From assembly GCA_035519475.1 (NCBI GenBank), contig DATIWI010000221.1, forward strand, positions 1 to 23,572: a stretch of DNA of 23,572 bases, read 5' to 3'. The DNA comes from Fen-1467 sp035519475. Lineage in GTDB: Bacteria > Verrucomicrobiota > Verrucomicrobiia > Opitutales > Opitutaceae. Under the pieces are notes generated by a model that was not told the origin of the DNA, searched no databases, and saw only the letters and a list, made by a program, of their open reading frames with translations. The translations under genes were made by a program, and so were the position numbers. Positions 14,384-20,887 of the stretch are shown piece by piece. Within the stretch, counting starts at the first letter, position 1; every line of letters starts with the position of its first letter.

Positions 14384-15244
14384 ATGCGCGCTCCGCGTTT
14401 CATTGCTCTTCTCATCGCCTGCACCGGCTGCACGTCGCTCTCGGCGGAGGGGCTGTTCGGCTGGCTGTTCCACCACGACGTCCAGGTGATCGTGAACACG
14501 GATTTCACGCCCGAGGGAGCCAGGCTCCCGCCGGCGTCGCAGGAGCATCCCGTCTTCTATGTGGGGGTCAGCCTGGGCTACCGTGATCTCGGTGGCCTCA
14601 TCGCCGGTGACAAACTGCCGGCCAGCGAAACCATGTACGACTGGATCGGGAAGGCTCTGGCCAAGCAGGGCTATCTGCCGGCCGACGCCAATCACCCGGC
14701 CACGCAGTTCGTGGTGTTCGCCTGGGGCAGCCTCTACGTAGAGAAGTTCACCTGGAATCCCAGCATGCCTGTCCAGTTGAACCGGGGCCAGATGCTGCGA
14801 TTCCTCGGCGGGGAGAAGCTAGGACTGATCTCCAAGTATCCGACGGCGCCCGAGCTCGAGTACGTGCCCGAGTTGTTTTATATGCGGTCCAATGCCGACA
14901 AGCTGCGGGACGCCGCCTCGGATGATCTCTACATGGCCTTCCTGCTCGGCTACGATCTCGAGGCGGCCCAGCACAAGCAGCGCCGGCTCCTGTGGCGCAC
15001 CCGCATCGCCGGTCCGGCGCGCGGGCTGGTCATGGCCGACACGCTGCCCACGATGATCAGCATCGCGGCGCCGCACATTGCCCGCGAGACCAGCGCCCCC
15101 GTGTGGATCCGGGCGAGCGACAAGTACAAGCCGGTGATCAAGATTGGCGATCCGGTGGTGGAGGAGTATCTGGGCTCGGGCCCGCTTCCCATCGTCGACC
15201 GCAGCAAGTCCTCCGCGGACGAGATCAAGGCATCAACGAAGTAG
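14384..15244 (+). CDS. Exported protein of unknown function
   Basis: The protein has 286 residues. The N-terminus MRAPRFIALLIACTGCTSLSAEG is a signal peptide; LIAC at 10-13 could be a lipobox, or cleavage may follow TSLSA. The mature protein contains VFYVGVSLGYRDLGGLIAGDKLP, KALAKQGYLPAD, FVVFAWGSLYVEKF and YMAFLLGYDLEAA. I cannot assign a named family. The layout (small beta segments, a GWxxAL-like helix, a WRTRIAG motif near 210) suggests a compact periplasmic or lipid-anchored domain. Codon use and composition match neighbours, so the gene is real. It is divergent from PadR. No ribosome site is clear. The following 350 bp are repeats, so it is monocistronic. Confidence 0.75.
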   Translation: MRAPRFIALLIACTGCTSLSAEGLFGWLFHHDVQVIVNTDFTPEGARLPPASQEHPVFYVGVSLGYRDLGGLIAGDKLPASETMYDWIGKALAKQGYLPADANHPATQFVVFAWGSLYVEKFTWNPSMPVQLNRGQMLRFLGGEKLGLISKYPTAPELEYVPELFYMRSNADKLRDAASDDLYMAFLLGYDLEAAQHKQRRLLWRTRIAGPARGLVMADTLPTMISIAAPHIARETSAPVWIRASDKYKPVIKIGDPVVEEYLGSGPLPIVDRSKSSADEIKASTK

Positions 15245-15598
15245 CGGGAGCGGCAGGCTCACTCGTCGGTGGCGACGCTTGGCGGCAACGGCGCAGGTGT
15301 TTGCCGGATTGAGACGCCGCCGAGGCAAATGCCCTTCGCCCCCGAAAGCCAGATCATTGCAGAATGCGTGAGAAGACCGATCCGAGGATCAGACGGGGGC
15401 AGTCCGTCGGCGAAGCCTGTCAAGAGTCCACCCATGACCCCCTTCGCCCCCTCGAGGGCGGGCGGAACTGAAACGCAGGCTCGAGGAGCAAGACGCAGAG
15501 CTTGCCGGCGGTGTGCCGGCGGCGCAGCCGGGGTTTCTGGCGGAGGGTGCTGGCGCAGGGCGGTAGTTGCCTGTTCTCGCGTCCGCGCCGAGGCGGAG
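15245..15598. other. Repeat-rich spacer
   Basis: No gene is supported. It begins with the dispersed repeat at 15313-15364 and continues with GC-rich sequence (TTGCCGGCGGTGTGCCGGC, GCGCAGGGCGGTAGTTGCC) resembling further intergenic repeats. A second copy of the latter part is not present in this window. Confidence 0.5.
15313..15364. repeat. Dispersed 52-bp repeat, copy 1
   Basis: The core CCCTTCGCCCCCGAAAGCC plus AGATCATTGCAGAA is shared with 17660-17711; the two copies match over 52 bp with about three differences. Confidence 0.9.
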
Positions 15599-15886
15599 CT
15601 AAGCCCGCGCAATCAACTCAGCGCGCTTCGTGGCCACCAGCCAGCGCATCACCGACTCGCCGATGCTTGCGGGTTCAACGTCAAAGCCGGTTCTGAAAAG
15701 CGCTGCGTCCATCTGCTCGGCTGAATCGAAGGCCGAACCGATGAGCCAATCCCCGGCTGCCTTTTCAGTGGGAACGGCATAGAGGCTGAACACCCTTGAT
15801 CCCGGCTTGTGAGAGGCTTCCACAATGTAGTCGATCGATCGAAGAGAGACCGTGAGTGGCAGAGGGGCGAGTAGACGGAAGCGCAT
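15599..15886 (-). CDS. Small hypothetical protein (95 aa)
   Basis: The frame runs from ATG at 15886 to TAG. The product MRFRLLAPLPLTVSLRSIDYIVEA... has balanced composition with aspartate, glutamate, lysine and aromatic residues, unlike arginine/proline-rich shadow frames. It contains an AGDWLIGSAFDSAEQMDAALFRTGF segment and no signal, membrane segment or motif I recognise. No ribosome site precedes the ATG. Both flanks are repeat sequence, so it may be an orphan gene or a remnant. It could be regarded as a cytoplasmic protein of about 10 kDa. Confidence 0.5.
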   Translation of the reverse strand: MRFRLLAPLPLTVSLRSIDYIVEASHKPGSRVFSLYAVPTEKAAGDWLIGSAFDSAEQMDAALFRTGFDVEPASIGESVMRWLVATKRAELIARA

Positions 15887-15998
15887 AGGATAGGGATAGA
15901 CGACCGGCGCCCAAATTCAAGGGAACATGTCCGGCAACATCACATAAGCGTCCGTCTACTACATTCAGTCGGGCGCAGCCGCGCAGAGCGAGCAGGGG

Positions 15999-16072
15999 TC
16001 AGGTTTAGACAGCGGTGGTCTCGAAGAGATTGGTGCTTCCAAGCAAAAGGGACCGCAATTGTCTAGACCTGA
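15999..16072. repeat. REP-like imperfect inverted repeat (GGGTCAGGTYTAGACA type)
   Basis: The 22-bp arms 15999-16020 (TCAGGTTTAGACA...GGTC) and 16051-16072 (GACC...TGTCTAGACCTGA) match at 17 of 22 positions in inverted orientation with a 30-nt loop. GGGGTCAGGTCT-type sequences are often found near IS200-like/RAYT transposase genes; none is present here. Confidence 0.6.
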
Positions 16073-16100
16073 TTCTTTCTGCTTCCCACAAACGACGGGG

Positions 16101-16200
16101 CGAGCCGGGGCTTCCGCGAAGGCTGGCTGGATCGTCATCGTCCTTCGCCGAGGCTACGGACGACCGGCGCCGCGCTTCGCGCGCCTCGCGATGATAACGG
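16101..16200. repeat. Degenerate copy of the TCATTGCGAG-class element
   Basis: CGAGCCGGGGCTTCC...GGCTGGCTGGATC and GCCTCGCGATGATAA align, with substitutions, with the right half of the element at 5412-5602 (about 5513-5602). The left end is missing. Confidence 0.55.
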
Positions 16201-16276
16201 ACGGAAAGCGACTACCGTTCAATCTAGACGGCGCCAGACTGCGCTGGTTCCCGACTCGGGCGATCGGTCCAGTCCT

Positions 16277-16447
16277 TCACTCCAATTCGGCGGCGCCGGC
16301 GATGTTGGCGATCGTGAAGACCGCCAGCACGGTTCGCTCGCCGTCCCGGATGACGACCAGCCCCGCATCGGTGACCCAATCAAGGACGAAGCCTTTCACT
16401 TCCGCGATCACGGTGCCGTCCTTGCTCCACACTCGGTAGGTCTTCAT
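16277..16447 (-). CDS. Small hypothetical protein (56 aa)
   Basis: On the minus strand an ATG at 16447 runs 56 codons to TGA: MKTYRVWSKDGTVIAEVKGF, then VLDWVTDAGLVVIRDGERTV and LAVFTIANIAGAAELE. The regular alternation of hydrophobic and charged residues suggests a small all-beta fold, and its composition is far from that of shadow frames. No ribosome site is strong. I do not recognise a family. It stands alone between repeats and the GH62 gene on the same strand, after which it would lie downstream by about 140 bp. Confidence 0.6.
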   Translation of the reverse strand: MKTYRVWSKDGTVIAEVKGFVLDWVTDAGLVVIRDGERTVLAVFTIANIAGAAELE

Positions 16448-16583
16448 GACCCGCGCTGATTAGATCGAACCCGGCCGCGAGGCAAGACCAGCCCGGCGCG
16501 ACCTCGGCGGGGATTCTTTCAGACGGGATCGAGGCATCGATTGATTCCGGGGGCACGCACGGATCCGCCGCCCGGCCCGGCGT

Positions 16584-17648
16584 CTACGGGGAACCTGTAT
16601 CCTGGCGCAGCAGCGCGAGCTGGTAGGGAAGCTGGTTGTATTCCATGTCCCGCGGCGTCGAGCGATCCAGGCCCTGATAGAGCAGCTCGAGGTGCGGGGG
16701 GTCGAGGCTCAGGGTCTCGTCATAGCCGTCGCGCAGCAGCTCGCCGTGGCTGATGTCGCGCGTCCAGGGGGCGACGCCCGCCGCGTAAGTCACGTTGGCC
16801 CCTCCGGCAAACGGGCGCTCCTCCGTGGCGTCAAGCGGCCGCCAGGCGCCGTCGAGACGGTCGGCGAGGAACGACTTGTAGTAGCGGTCGCCGTTGCGCG
16901 CGATGCACTCGATGATCGCCAGGTACCGGCTCGTGCCCTTCAGGCGATAGACGCAGCTCCCCTCGAACAGGTCGAAGCGGTTGGGCGTCGCCATCACGAC
17001 GGTCGGCGCGCTGAAACCGTGGGGGAAATCCGCGAGCTTCGTCTGGCAGCGATACCACCGGCCATCGTCGCCGGACGAAAACAGGTAGGCGTTCTCGGCG
17101 TCGCAGATCACCCAGAAATCCAGCCACAGTTTCGGCGCCGCGGGCGGCTCGCTCGCAAAAAAGAAGGCCGGCTGGCTCCAAGTCTCGGGCCGGCTCAGGT
17201 CGTCGGTCGTCGAGTAGCTCGGCGGCTGGGACTGGTAAATGAGGTACCATCTCTGCTGCGGCCGGAAGTAGAACACTTGCGGGGCGCAGTGGTAGCCGCG
17301 CAATCCGGGATTGGCGGCGTCGAGGTAGACCTGCCGGGCGCTGCCGGCCTCCGCCCAGTCGGCGAAGCTGAGGTAGACCATGTTCCACTGGCCCGCGGTG
17401 TTGGCGACGGTCGCATAAATATGCCATTTCCCATCGTAGCGGACCACCGTGGGATCCTTGATCGAGACGAGATGGTGGGTCGCGTCCGACTGCGGCTTGA
17501 TGAGCGGCCCGGACGAGATCCAGCGGAGCCGCTGGGGGATGGTCGAGGACCGGGCGGGGGCCACCGCATCCGCCGCCACGGCCGCTGCGACCATCAGGCC
17601 TGCGCACACGGCGGATCCAAGGAATCGGAAGGAGGCGTCGACGTTCAT
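16584..17648 (-). CDS. GH62-type alpha-L-arabinofuranosidase (secreted)
   Basis: The protein has 354 residues from ATG at 17648: MNVDASFRFLGSAVCAGLMVAAAVAADA is a signal peptide. An open frame continues 26 codons upstream, but that part lies in a dispersed repeat (17660-17711), so the later start is chosen. The catalytic part is a five-bladed propeller with D65 in SIKDPTVVRYDGKWHIYAT (general base), D177 in WLDFWVICD (pKa modulator) and E229 in FDLFEGSCVYRL (general acid), the three acidic residues of GH62. The family removes arabinose side chains from arabinoxylan or arabinan. It acts outside the cytoplasm. It is a stand-alone gene with no xylanase or transporter beside it. No clear promoter is visible because repeats abut the 5' end. 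Confidence 0.92.
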   Translation of the reverse strand: MNVDASFRFLGSAVCAGLMVAAAVAADAVAPARSSTIPQRLRWISSGPLIKPQSDATHHLVSIKDPTVVRYDGKWHIYATVANTAGQWNMVYLSFADWAEAGSARQVYLDAANPGLRGYHCAPQVFYFRPQQRWYLIYQSQPPSYSTTDDLSRPETWSQPAFFFASEPPAAPKLWLDFWVICDAENAYLFSSGDDGRWYRCQTKLADFPHGFSAPTVVMATPNRFDLFEGSCVYRLKGTSRYLAIIECIARNGDRYYKSFLADRLDGAWRPLDATEERPFAGGANVTYAAGVAPWTRDISHGELLRDGYDETLSLDPPHLELLYQGLDRSTPRDMEYNQLPYQLALLRQDTGSP

Positions 17649-17659
17649 AGGCTCGGCAT

Positions 17660-17711
17660 GACGCCAGCGAGGCAAAGGCCCTTCGCCCCCGAAAGCCAGA
17701 TCATTGCAGAA
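17660..17711. repeat. Dispersed 52-bp repeat, copy 2
   Basis: It matches 15313-15364 in the same orientation. It lies 12 bp upstream of the GH62 start codon and must therefore overlap its leader or promoter region. Confidence 0.9.
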
Positions 17712-17938
17712 GGCCGTACCGGGCAAAATGCGGCAGAAGGAGTCAGGCGGCAGATCTTGATGTCCAAGCCGTGGCCTCGAACGGCGTTCGCGCAGCGAAA
17801 GCGCTGGTAGCTGGCCTGCCAGCCGTAGCCTTCAGTATCCGAAGGCGAAGGCTGCCCGCCTCCGCCAAGGCTTCGGCGCGGCACCTCGCCGGAACTCGCA
17901 CCCTCCCACCCGGCCCTCCGTTGGCTTGCCGCGCCGAA

Positions 17939-17957
17939 GCTTCTGCCGAGCAGAAGC
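17939..17957 (-). terminator. Hairpin immediately 3' of tRNA-Glu
   Basis: GCTTCTGC-CGA-GCAGAAGC is a perfect 8-bp stem with a 3-nt loop, 6 bp beyond the tRNA CCA end. It may end the tRNA transcript, but no U-tract follows on the minus strand and the sequence is also part of a repeat (GCTTGCCGCGCCG, 17924-17936). Confidence 0.4.
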
Positions 17958-17963
17958 GAAGGC

Positions 17964-18038
17964 TGGCGCCCCCACGGGGAATCGAACCCCGGTTTGAAGA
18001 TTGAGAATCTCCTGTCCTAACCTCTAGACGATGAGGGC
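17964..18038 (-). tRNA. tRNA-Glu (anticodon CTC), CCA encoded
   Basis: On the minus strand the cloverleaf folds fully: acceptor GCCCTCA/TGGGGGC, D arm GTCTAGAGGTTAGGAC, anticodon arm GGAGA-TTCTCAA-TCTTC with anticodon CTC (18003-18005), T arm CGGGG-TTCGATT-CCCCG, discriminator G and a templated CCA. It reads GAG codons. One G-U pair occurs in the acceptor and one in the anticodon stem. Confidence 0.95.
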
Positions 18039-18101
18039 AGCGGCAGAGCGTGCGAATTTTGGGCCGGCGGCGGGAATCTCAAGGAAAAAGTGCGCCCGCA
18101 T

Positions 18102-18235
18102 CAACCGCTGATGCACACTGATGGACGCTGATGCCACCGCGGCGCCGCGCACGCAGGGCATATCGATCGCGGGTTCCCTGCCTTCGTGCCGGAATCGAAG
18201 CCATCCCGGGCCCGATCAGTGAGAATCAGTGGTTG
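18102..18235. repeat. 134-bp element bounded by 21-bp inverted repeats
   Basis: The left end 18102-18122 (CAACCGCTGATGCACACTGA...) and the right end 18215-18235 (...AGTGAGAATCAGTGGTTG) match at 18 of 21 positions in inverted orientation. The interior has no ORF. It fills the gap between tRNA-Glu and ndk. Confidence 0.75.
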
Positions 18236-18275
18236 TCGGGGTCGACTACTATCGATCTCCCGGTGCCGGCGTGGT

Positions 18276-18701
18276 TCAGCCCGGGATGTCGAACAGCTCG
18301 CCGGGCTGGAAGAACCGCGCCAGCTCGAGCTGCGCGTTCGCCTCGCTGTCGGACGCGTGGACCACGTTGACCGTCGCGTCCTTGCCGAAATCGCCCCGGA
18401 TCGTGCCCCGGGGGGCCTTGTGGGAGTCGGTCGGACCGAGCAGGTCGCGCACGCGCTGGACCACGTCTTCGCCCTGCAGCGCCATGATCATCACCGGACG
18501 TGAGCTCATGAAGGCCTCGAGCGCCGGATAGAAGGGCTTGTTGGCCACATGGGCATAATGCTCGCGCAGGAGCGCGGGCGCCAGCCGGGCGAGCTTGCAG
18601 CCGATGATCGTGAAGCCGGCCCGCTCGAAGCGGTCGATCACGTTGCCGACGTGCCGCCGATCCATGCAGTCGGGTTTGAAGATGATGAGGGTTCTCTGCA
18701 T
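18276..18701 (-). CDS. ndk: Nucleoside diphosphate kinase
   Basis: The protein has 141 residues from ATG at 18701: MQRTLIIFKPDCMDRRHVG. An in-frame ATG at 18716 (MVAAS-) is possible, but family members begin two or three residues before RTL. K9 binds the phosphate, GTIRGDFG (about 99-106) binds the nucleotide, and H115 in NVVHASDSE is the phosphohistidine. It transfers the gamma-phosphate of ATP to nucleoside diphosphates in the cytoplasm. Length is normal. It differs from common versions in having Phe for Ile or Leu before KPD and DCMDRRHVG in place of DAVxRGLVG, a variant seen in divergent Ndk. It is a single gene upstream (in transcription order) of tRNA-Glu; a repeat lies between them. 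Confidence 0.95.
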   Translation of the reverse strand: MQRTLIIFKPDCMDRRHVGNVIDRFERAGFTIIGCKLARLAPALLREHYAHVANKPFYPALEAFMSSRPVMIMALQGEDVVQRVRDLLGPTDSHKAPRGTIRGDFGKDATVNVVHASDSEANAQLELARFFQPGELFDIPG

Positions 18702-18894
18702 CGAGGCGGCCACCATAGCGGCGCCGACCGGCGGGGGAAGCCCCGATTTTGCCGGCGGGTCGAACCGGTCCGGCGATCGTCAGCCCACCGGGGACCGCGG
18801 GCTCCACCCGCTTTCGGTGGCGACCGATTTCCACCGCGAAAATACCGCGCCCCTTTGTGACCTTTTGTGGCCCAAACCCACCCGGCCTTCCGCC

Positions 18895-18923
18895 AAACAA
18901 AAACGCGGGGCGCTCGGCCCCGC
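18895..18923 (-). terminator. Rho-independent terminator of the S24/S26-fold gene
   Basis: On the minus strand GCGGGGC-CGAGC-GCCCCGC forms a perfect 7-bp stem, directly followed by GTTTTTGTTT. It begins about 30 bp after the stop codon at 18954. Confidence 0.85.
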
Positions 18924-18953
18924 TTCGCTCCTCCCCTCGCCTGCGCGTCGATC

Positions 18954-19445
18954 CTACTTGGCCGGCGCGGCGTAAACCGTCTCGACCGCCGGAACGCTCG
19001 CCGCCGCGACCGTCACCGGAGCCCGTCCCGCGGAGTGGAAAGTGGCGTACACGATCCCGAGCAGATTGCTGCCGTTGACCACCGTGCTGTCGGCCGCGTC
19101 GTTGTTGTAGCCCTTCACCTGCCAGCCGCCATTGGCCGTCGCGATCACGCGGTGCGCCACCTTCTCGCCGAAGCGATTCACGTAGACCGCGATCATGCCG
19201 ATCCGCAGCCGCGCCGCGTCGATCTTCTTCACCACGATGACCGCGTCGTCGCTGAAGTACGGAAGCATCGACTGCCCGGCAACGCGCATCACGCTCAGAT
19301 CCGACCGCTGGGCCGCCACCGTCAGCGCATCCGCAATCGCCGCCTCATAGCTCATATTCGCGGCCTGGAGCCGGGGCGCCACCGCCGACGCCAGCAACGC
19401 GGCACTCACCAGGAGGCTTCGGCGGGCGGTGGGGTTGAACATCAT
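18954..19445 (-). CDS. Exported S24/S26-fold putative serine peptidase
   Basis: The protein has 163 residues: MMFNPTARRSLLVSAALLASAVAPRLQA is a signal or anchor, with RR before the hydrophobic core. The domain VMRVAGQSMLPYFSDDAVIVV, then IGMIAVYVN, EKVAHRVIATANGGWQVKGY and NLLGIVYA has the order of the signal peptidase/LexA fold: nucleophile S59 in GQSM and H98 in AHRVI at the place where type-I signal peptidases have the catalytic Lys, as in the Ser-His (S26B, SipW-like) branch. The active-site domain would face the periplasm. It lacks the extra inserts of LepB and is short. Function is uncertain: peptidase of a specialised substrate, or a derived non-catalytic form. A strong terminator follows, and paired TTAAGGGA repeats lie upstream. 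The gene stands alone. Confidence 0.8.
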   Translation of the reverse strand: MMFNPTARRSLLVSAALLASAVAPRLQAANMSYEAAIADALTVAAQRSDLSVMRVAGQSMLPYFSDDAVIVVKKIDAARLRIGMIAVYVNRFGEKVAHRVIATANGGWQVKGYNNDAADSTVVNGSNLLGIVYATFHSAGRAPVTVAAASVPAVETVYAAPAK

Positions 19446-19489
19446 GCCGCCAGCGTAGCCGTTTCATCGTTTTTTCGGTATTCGGGCTC

Positions 19490-19519
19490 TCCCTTAACCG
19501 TTAATTGACGATCCCTTAA
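19490..19519 (-). promoter_or_regulatory. Paired TTAAGGGA repeats and TTAACGGTTAA palindrome
   Basis: On the minus strand TTAAGGGA occurs at 19512-19519 and 19490-19497, 22 bp apart (two helical turns). Between and overlapping them is the perfect palindrome TTAACGGTTAA (19494-19504). It lies 45-75 bp upstream of the S24/S26-fold gene, the right place for an operator or activator site. Confidence 0.45.
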
Positions 19520-19681
19520 ACAAAGCCTTTACCATCCCCAGATCGCTCTCCTCCACCCCCCAGACCGCGCTGGGTGGTATCCCCCAGCCTTTTCCCGGTT
19601 TGCCCGGGTGGATGCGTCAGTCCTGCGGCCGGCACGGCGGACGCCAGCCCGCTCCGCCTTTCCTCACGAGTGAAAGTCCAT

Positions 19682-19709
19682 CCGGGCGCCCGCCGCGGAC
19701 GGCGCCCGG
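19682..19709 (-). terminator. Possible terminator hairpin after the SDR gene
   Basis: CCGGGCGCC (19682-19690) and GGCGCCCGG (19701-19709) form a perfect 9-bp stem about 90 bp after the SDR stop. No U-tract follows on the minus strand, so it may be only a structural hairpin. Confidence 0.35.
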
Positions 19710-19800
19710 TTCTGGGTGATTTTCCCGGGAGTCCGGGTGCGCATTCCGGGGTATTTTGCGATTCCGCCGCGCCCCGCGCCCTGGCCGACGCGGCAGCGCC

Positions 19801-20703
19801 TCATCGTCCGTCCAAGGCGGCGTGCAGCGCCCCGGCCAGATCCGGATGCGCGAAGCGGAATCCCGCGTCCAGCAGGCGTTGCGGCCGCACCCGGGTGCTC
19901 GCCAGCAGCATTTCCTCGGCCATCTCGGGCCGGAGCGCGCGCAGCACAAACGCCGGCACCGGCGCAAACGTGCCCCGGCCCAGCACCTGGGCCAGCGCCG
20001 CGGTGAAATCCGCATTGCGCGCCGCGCTCGGCGCCACCGCGTTCACGGGCCCCGCCAGCCGCTCGTCGGCCAGGCTGAGCGCGATCACGTCCAGCAGATC
20101 GTCCAGCGCGATCCAACTGAGCCACTGCCGGCCGTCGCCGAGCCGCCCGCCCAGGCCCAGGCGAAACAGTGGCTGCAACTCGGCGAGCATGCCGCCGCCC
20201 GCTCCCAGCACCACGCCGCAGCGCAAGATCACGGTGCGGATGCCGATGGACTCGGCGATGCGCGCCTGTTCCTCCCATTCTCGGCACACGCCGGCGAGAA
20301 AACCCTCGCCGTGGCCGCCCGCCTCGGTGAGTTCCTCCTCGCCGCGATCGCCGTAGAACCCGACCGCCGAGACGCTCACAAACACCCGCGGCTTGTGGTT
20401 CATGTGGGCCATGACCGCCACCAGGGTGCGCGTGCTCTCCACCCGGCTGCGCACGATCTCCTCCTTGCGCGCCGCCGTCCAACGCCCGGCGGCGAGATTG
20501 GAGCCCGCGAGATTCACCACCCCGGCGACACCCTCCAGCAGCTCCCAGCGCTCCACCTCGGTGGAATCCGGGTGCCATGGAATCTCGTCGGGCTGCTCGG
20601 CCTGCCGGCGCACCAGCCGCATCACCGCATGGCCCCCCTCCCGCAGCCGCCGCACGAGCGCGGTTCCGATGAATCCCGAGGCACCGGCCACGGCCAGCTT
20701 CAT
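19801..20703 (-). CDS. SDR39U1/TIGR01777-family NAD(P)-dependent epimerase-like protein
   Basis: The protein has 300 residues from ATG at 20703 (MKLAVAGASGFIGTALVRRLREGG); AAGGTGG just before it is a good ribosome site and rules out the longer open frame upstream. GASGFIG (7-13) is the dinucleotide loop; VVNLAGSNLAAGRWTAARKEEI, SVSAVGFYGDRGEEELTE, EWEEQARIAESIGIRTVILRCGVVLG and WLSWIALDDLLDVI follow the TIGR01777 pattern. The C-terminal part (NAVAPSAARNADFTAALAQV to RPEMAEEMLLAS) is the DUF1731 domain. Length is normal. Substrate is unknown for most of the family. It is divergent from the O-methyltransferase gene across a 184-bp spacer. Confidence 0.93.
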   Translation of the reverse strand: MKLAVAGASGFIGTALVRRLREGGHAVMRLVRRQAEQPDEIPWHPDSTEVERWELLEGVAGVVNLAGSNLAAGRWTAARKEEIVRSRVESTRTLVAVMAHMNHKPRVFVSVSAVGFYGDRGEEELTEAGGHGEGFLAGVCREWEEQARIAESIGIRTVILRCGVVLGAGGGMLAELQPLFRLGLGGRLGDGRQWLSWIALDDLLDVIALSLADERLAGPVNAVAPSAARNADFTAALAQVLGRGTFAPVPAFVLRALRPEMAEEMLLASTRVRPQRLLDAGFRFAHPDLAGALHAALDGR

Positions 20704-20887
20704 GGCCCCACCTTGACAGAGCGCCCGGGAGTTTCCAAGGCGCGAGATGGCGGTTCGCAGGCCCCGCGCTTTCCGCCCTTGAACCGCCCCGCGGGCTTTG
20801 CCACGTTGCCGCGATGCCCGCCGGTCTCCGCTGCCCGCACCCGGAACCCGCGCCGCCGCCGCCGCACCCGCCACGAGACGAATTCCC

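Larger units (their letters stand above)
15887..16276. other. Repeat-rich spacer
   Basis: This 390-bp gap has no gene. It contains an imperfect inverted repeat (15999-16072) and a degenerate copy of the 5412-5602 element (about 16101-16200). Confidence 0.6.
17649..17963. other. Repeat-filled spacer between GH62 and tRNA-Glu
   Basis: It contains copy 2 of the 52-bp repeat, the palindrome CTGGCCTGCCAG (17811-17822), the hairpin GCCTTC-7-GAAGGC (17828-17846) and the hairpin beside the tRNA. No gene. Confidence 0.6.
19446..19800. other. Spacer with regulatory repeats, no gene
   Basis: The 355-bp gap lies upstream of the S24/S26-fold gene and downstream of the SDR gene. Besides the paired repeats and the hairpin at 19682-19709, I see no gene. 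Confidence 0.5.

Noticed and set aside
17649..17726. N-terminal extension of the GH62 protein
   Set aside because: It is encoded by a dispersed repeat shared with 15313-15364, and the later ATG begins a proper signal peptide.
19505..19534. Plus-strand TTGACG...TTTACC promoter
   Set aside because: No plus-strand gene follows; the sequence belongs to the upstream region of the minus-strand gene.
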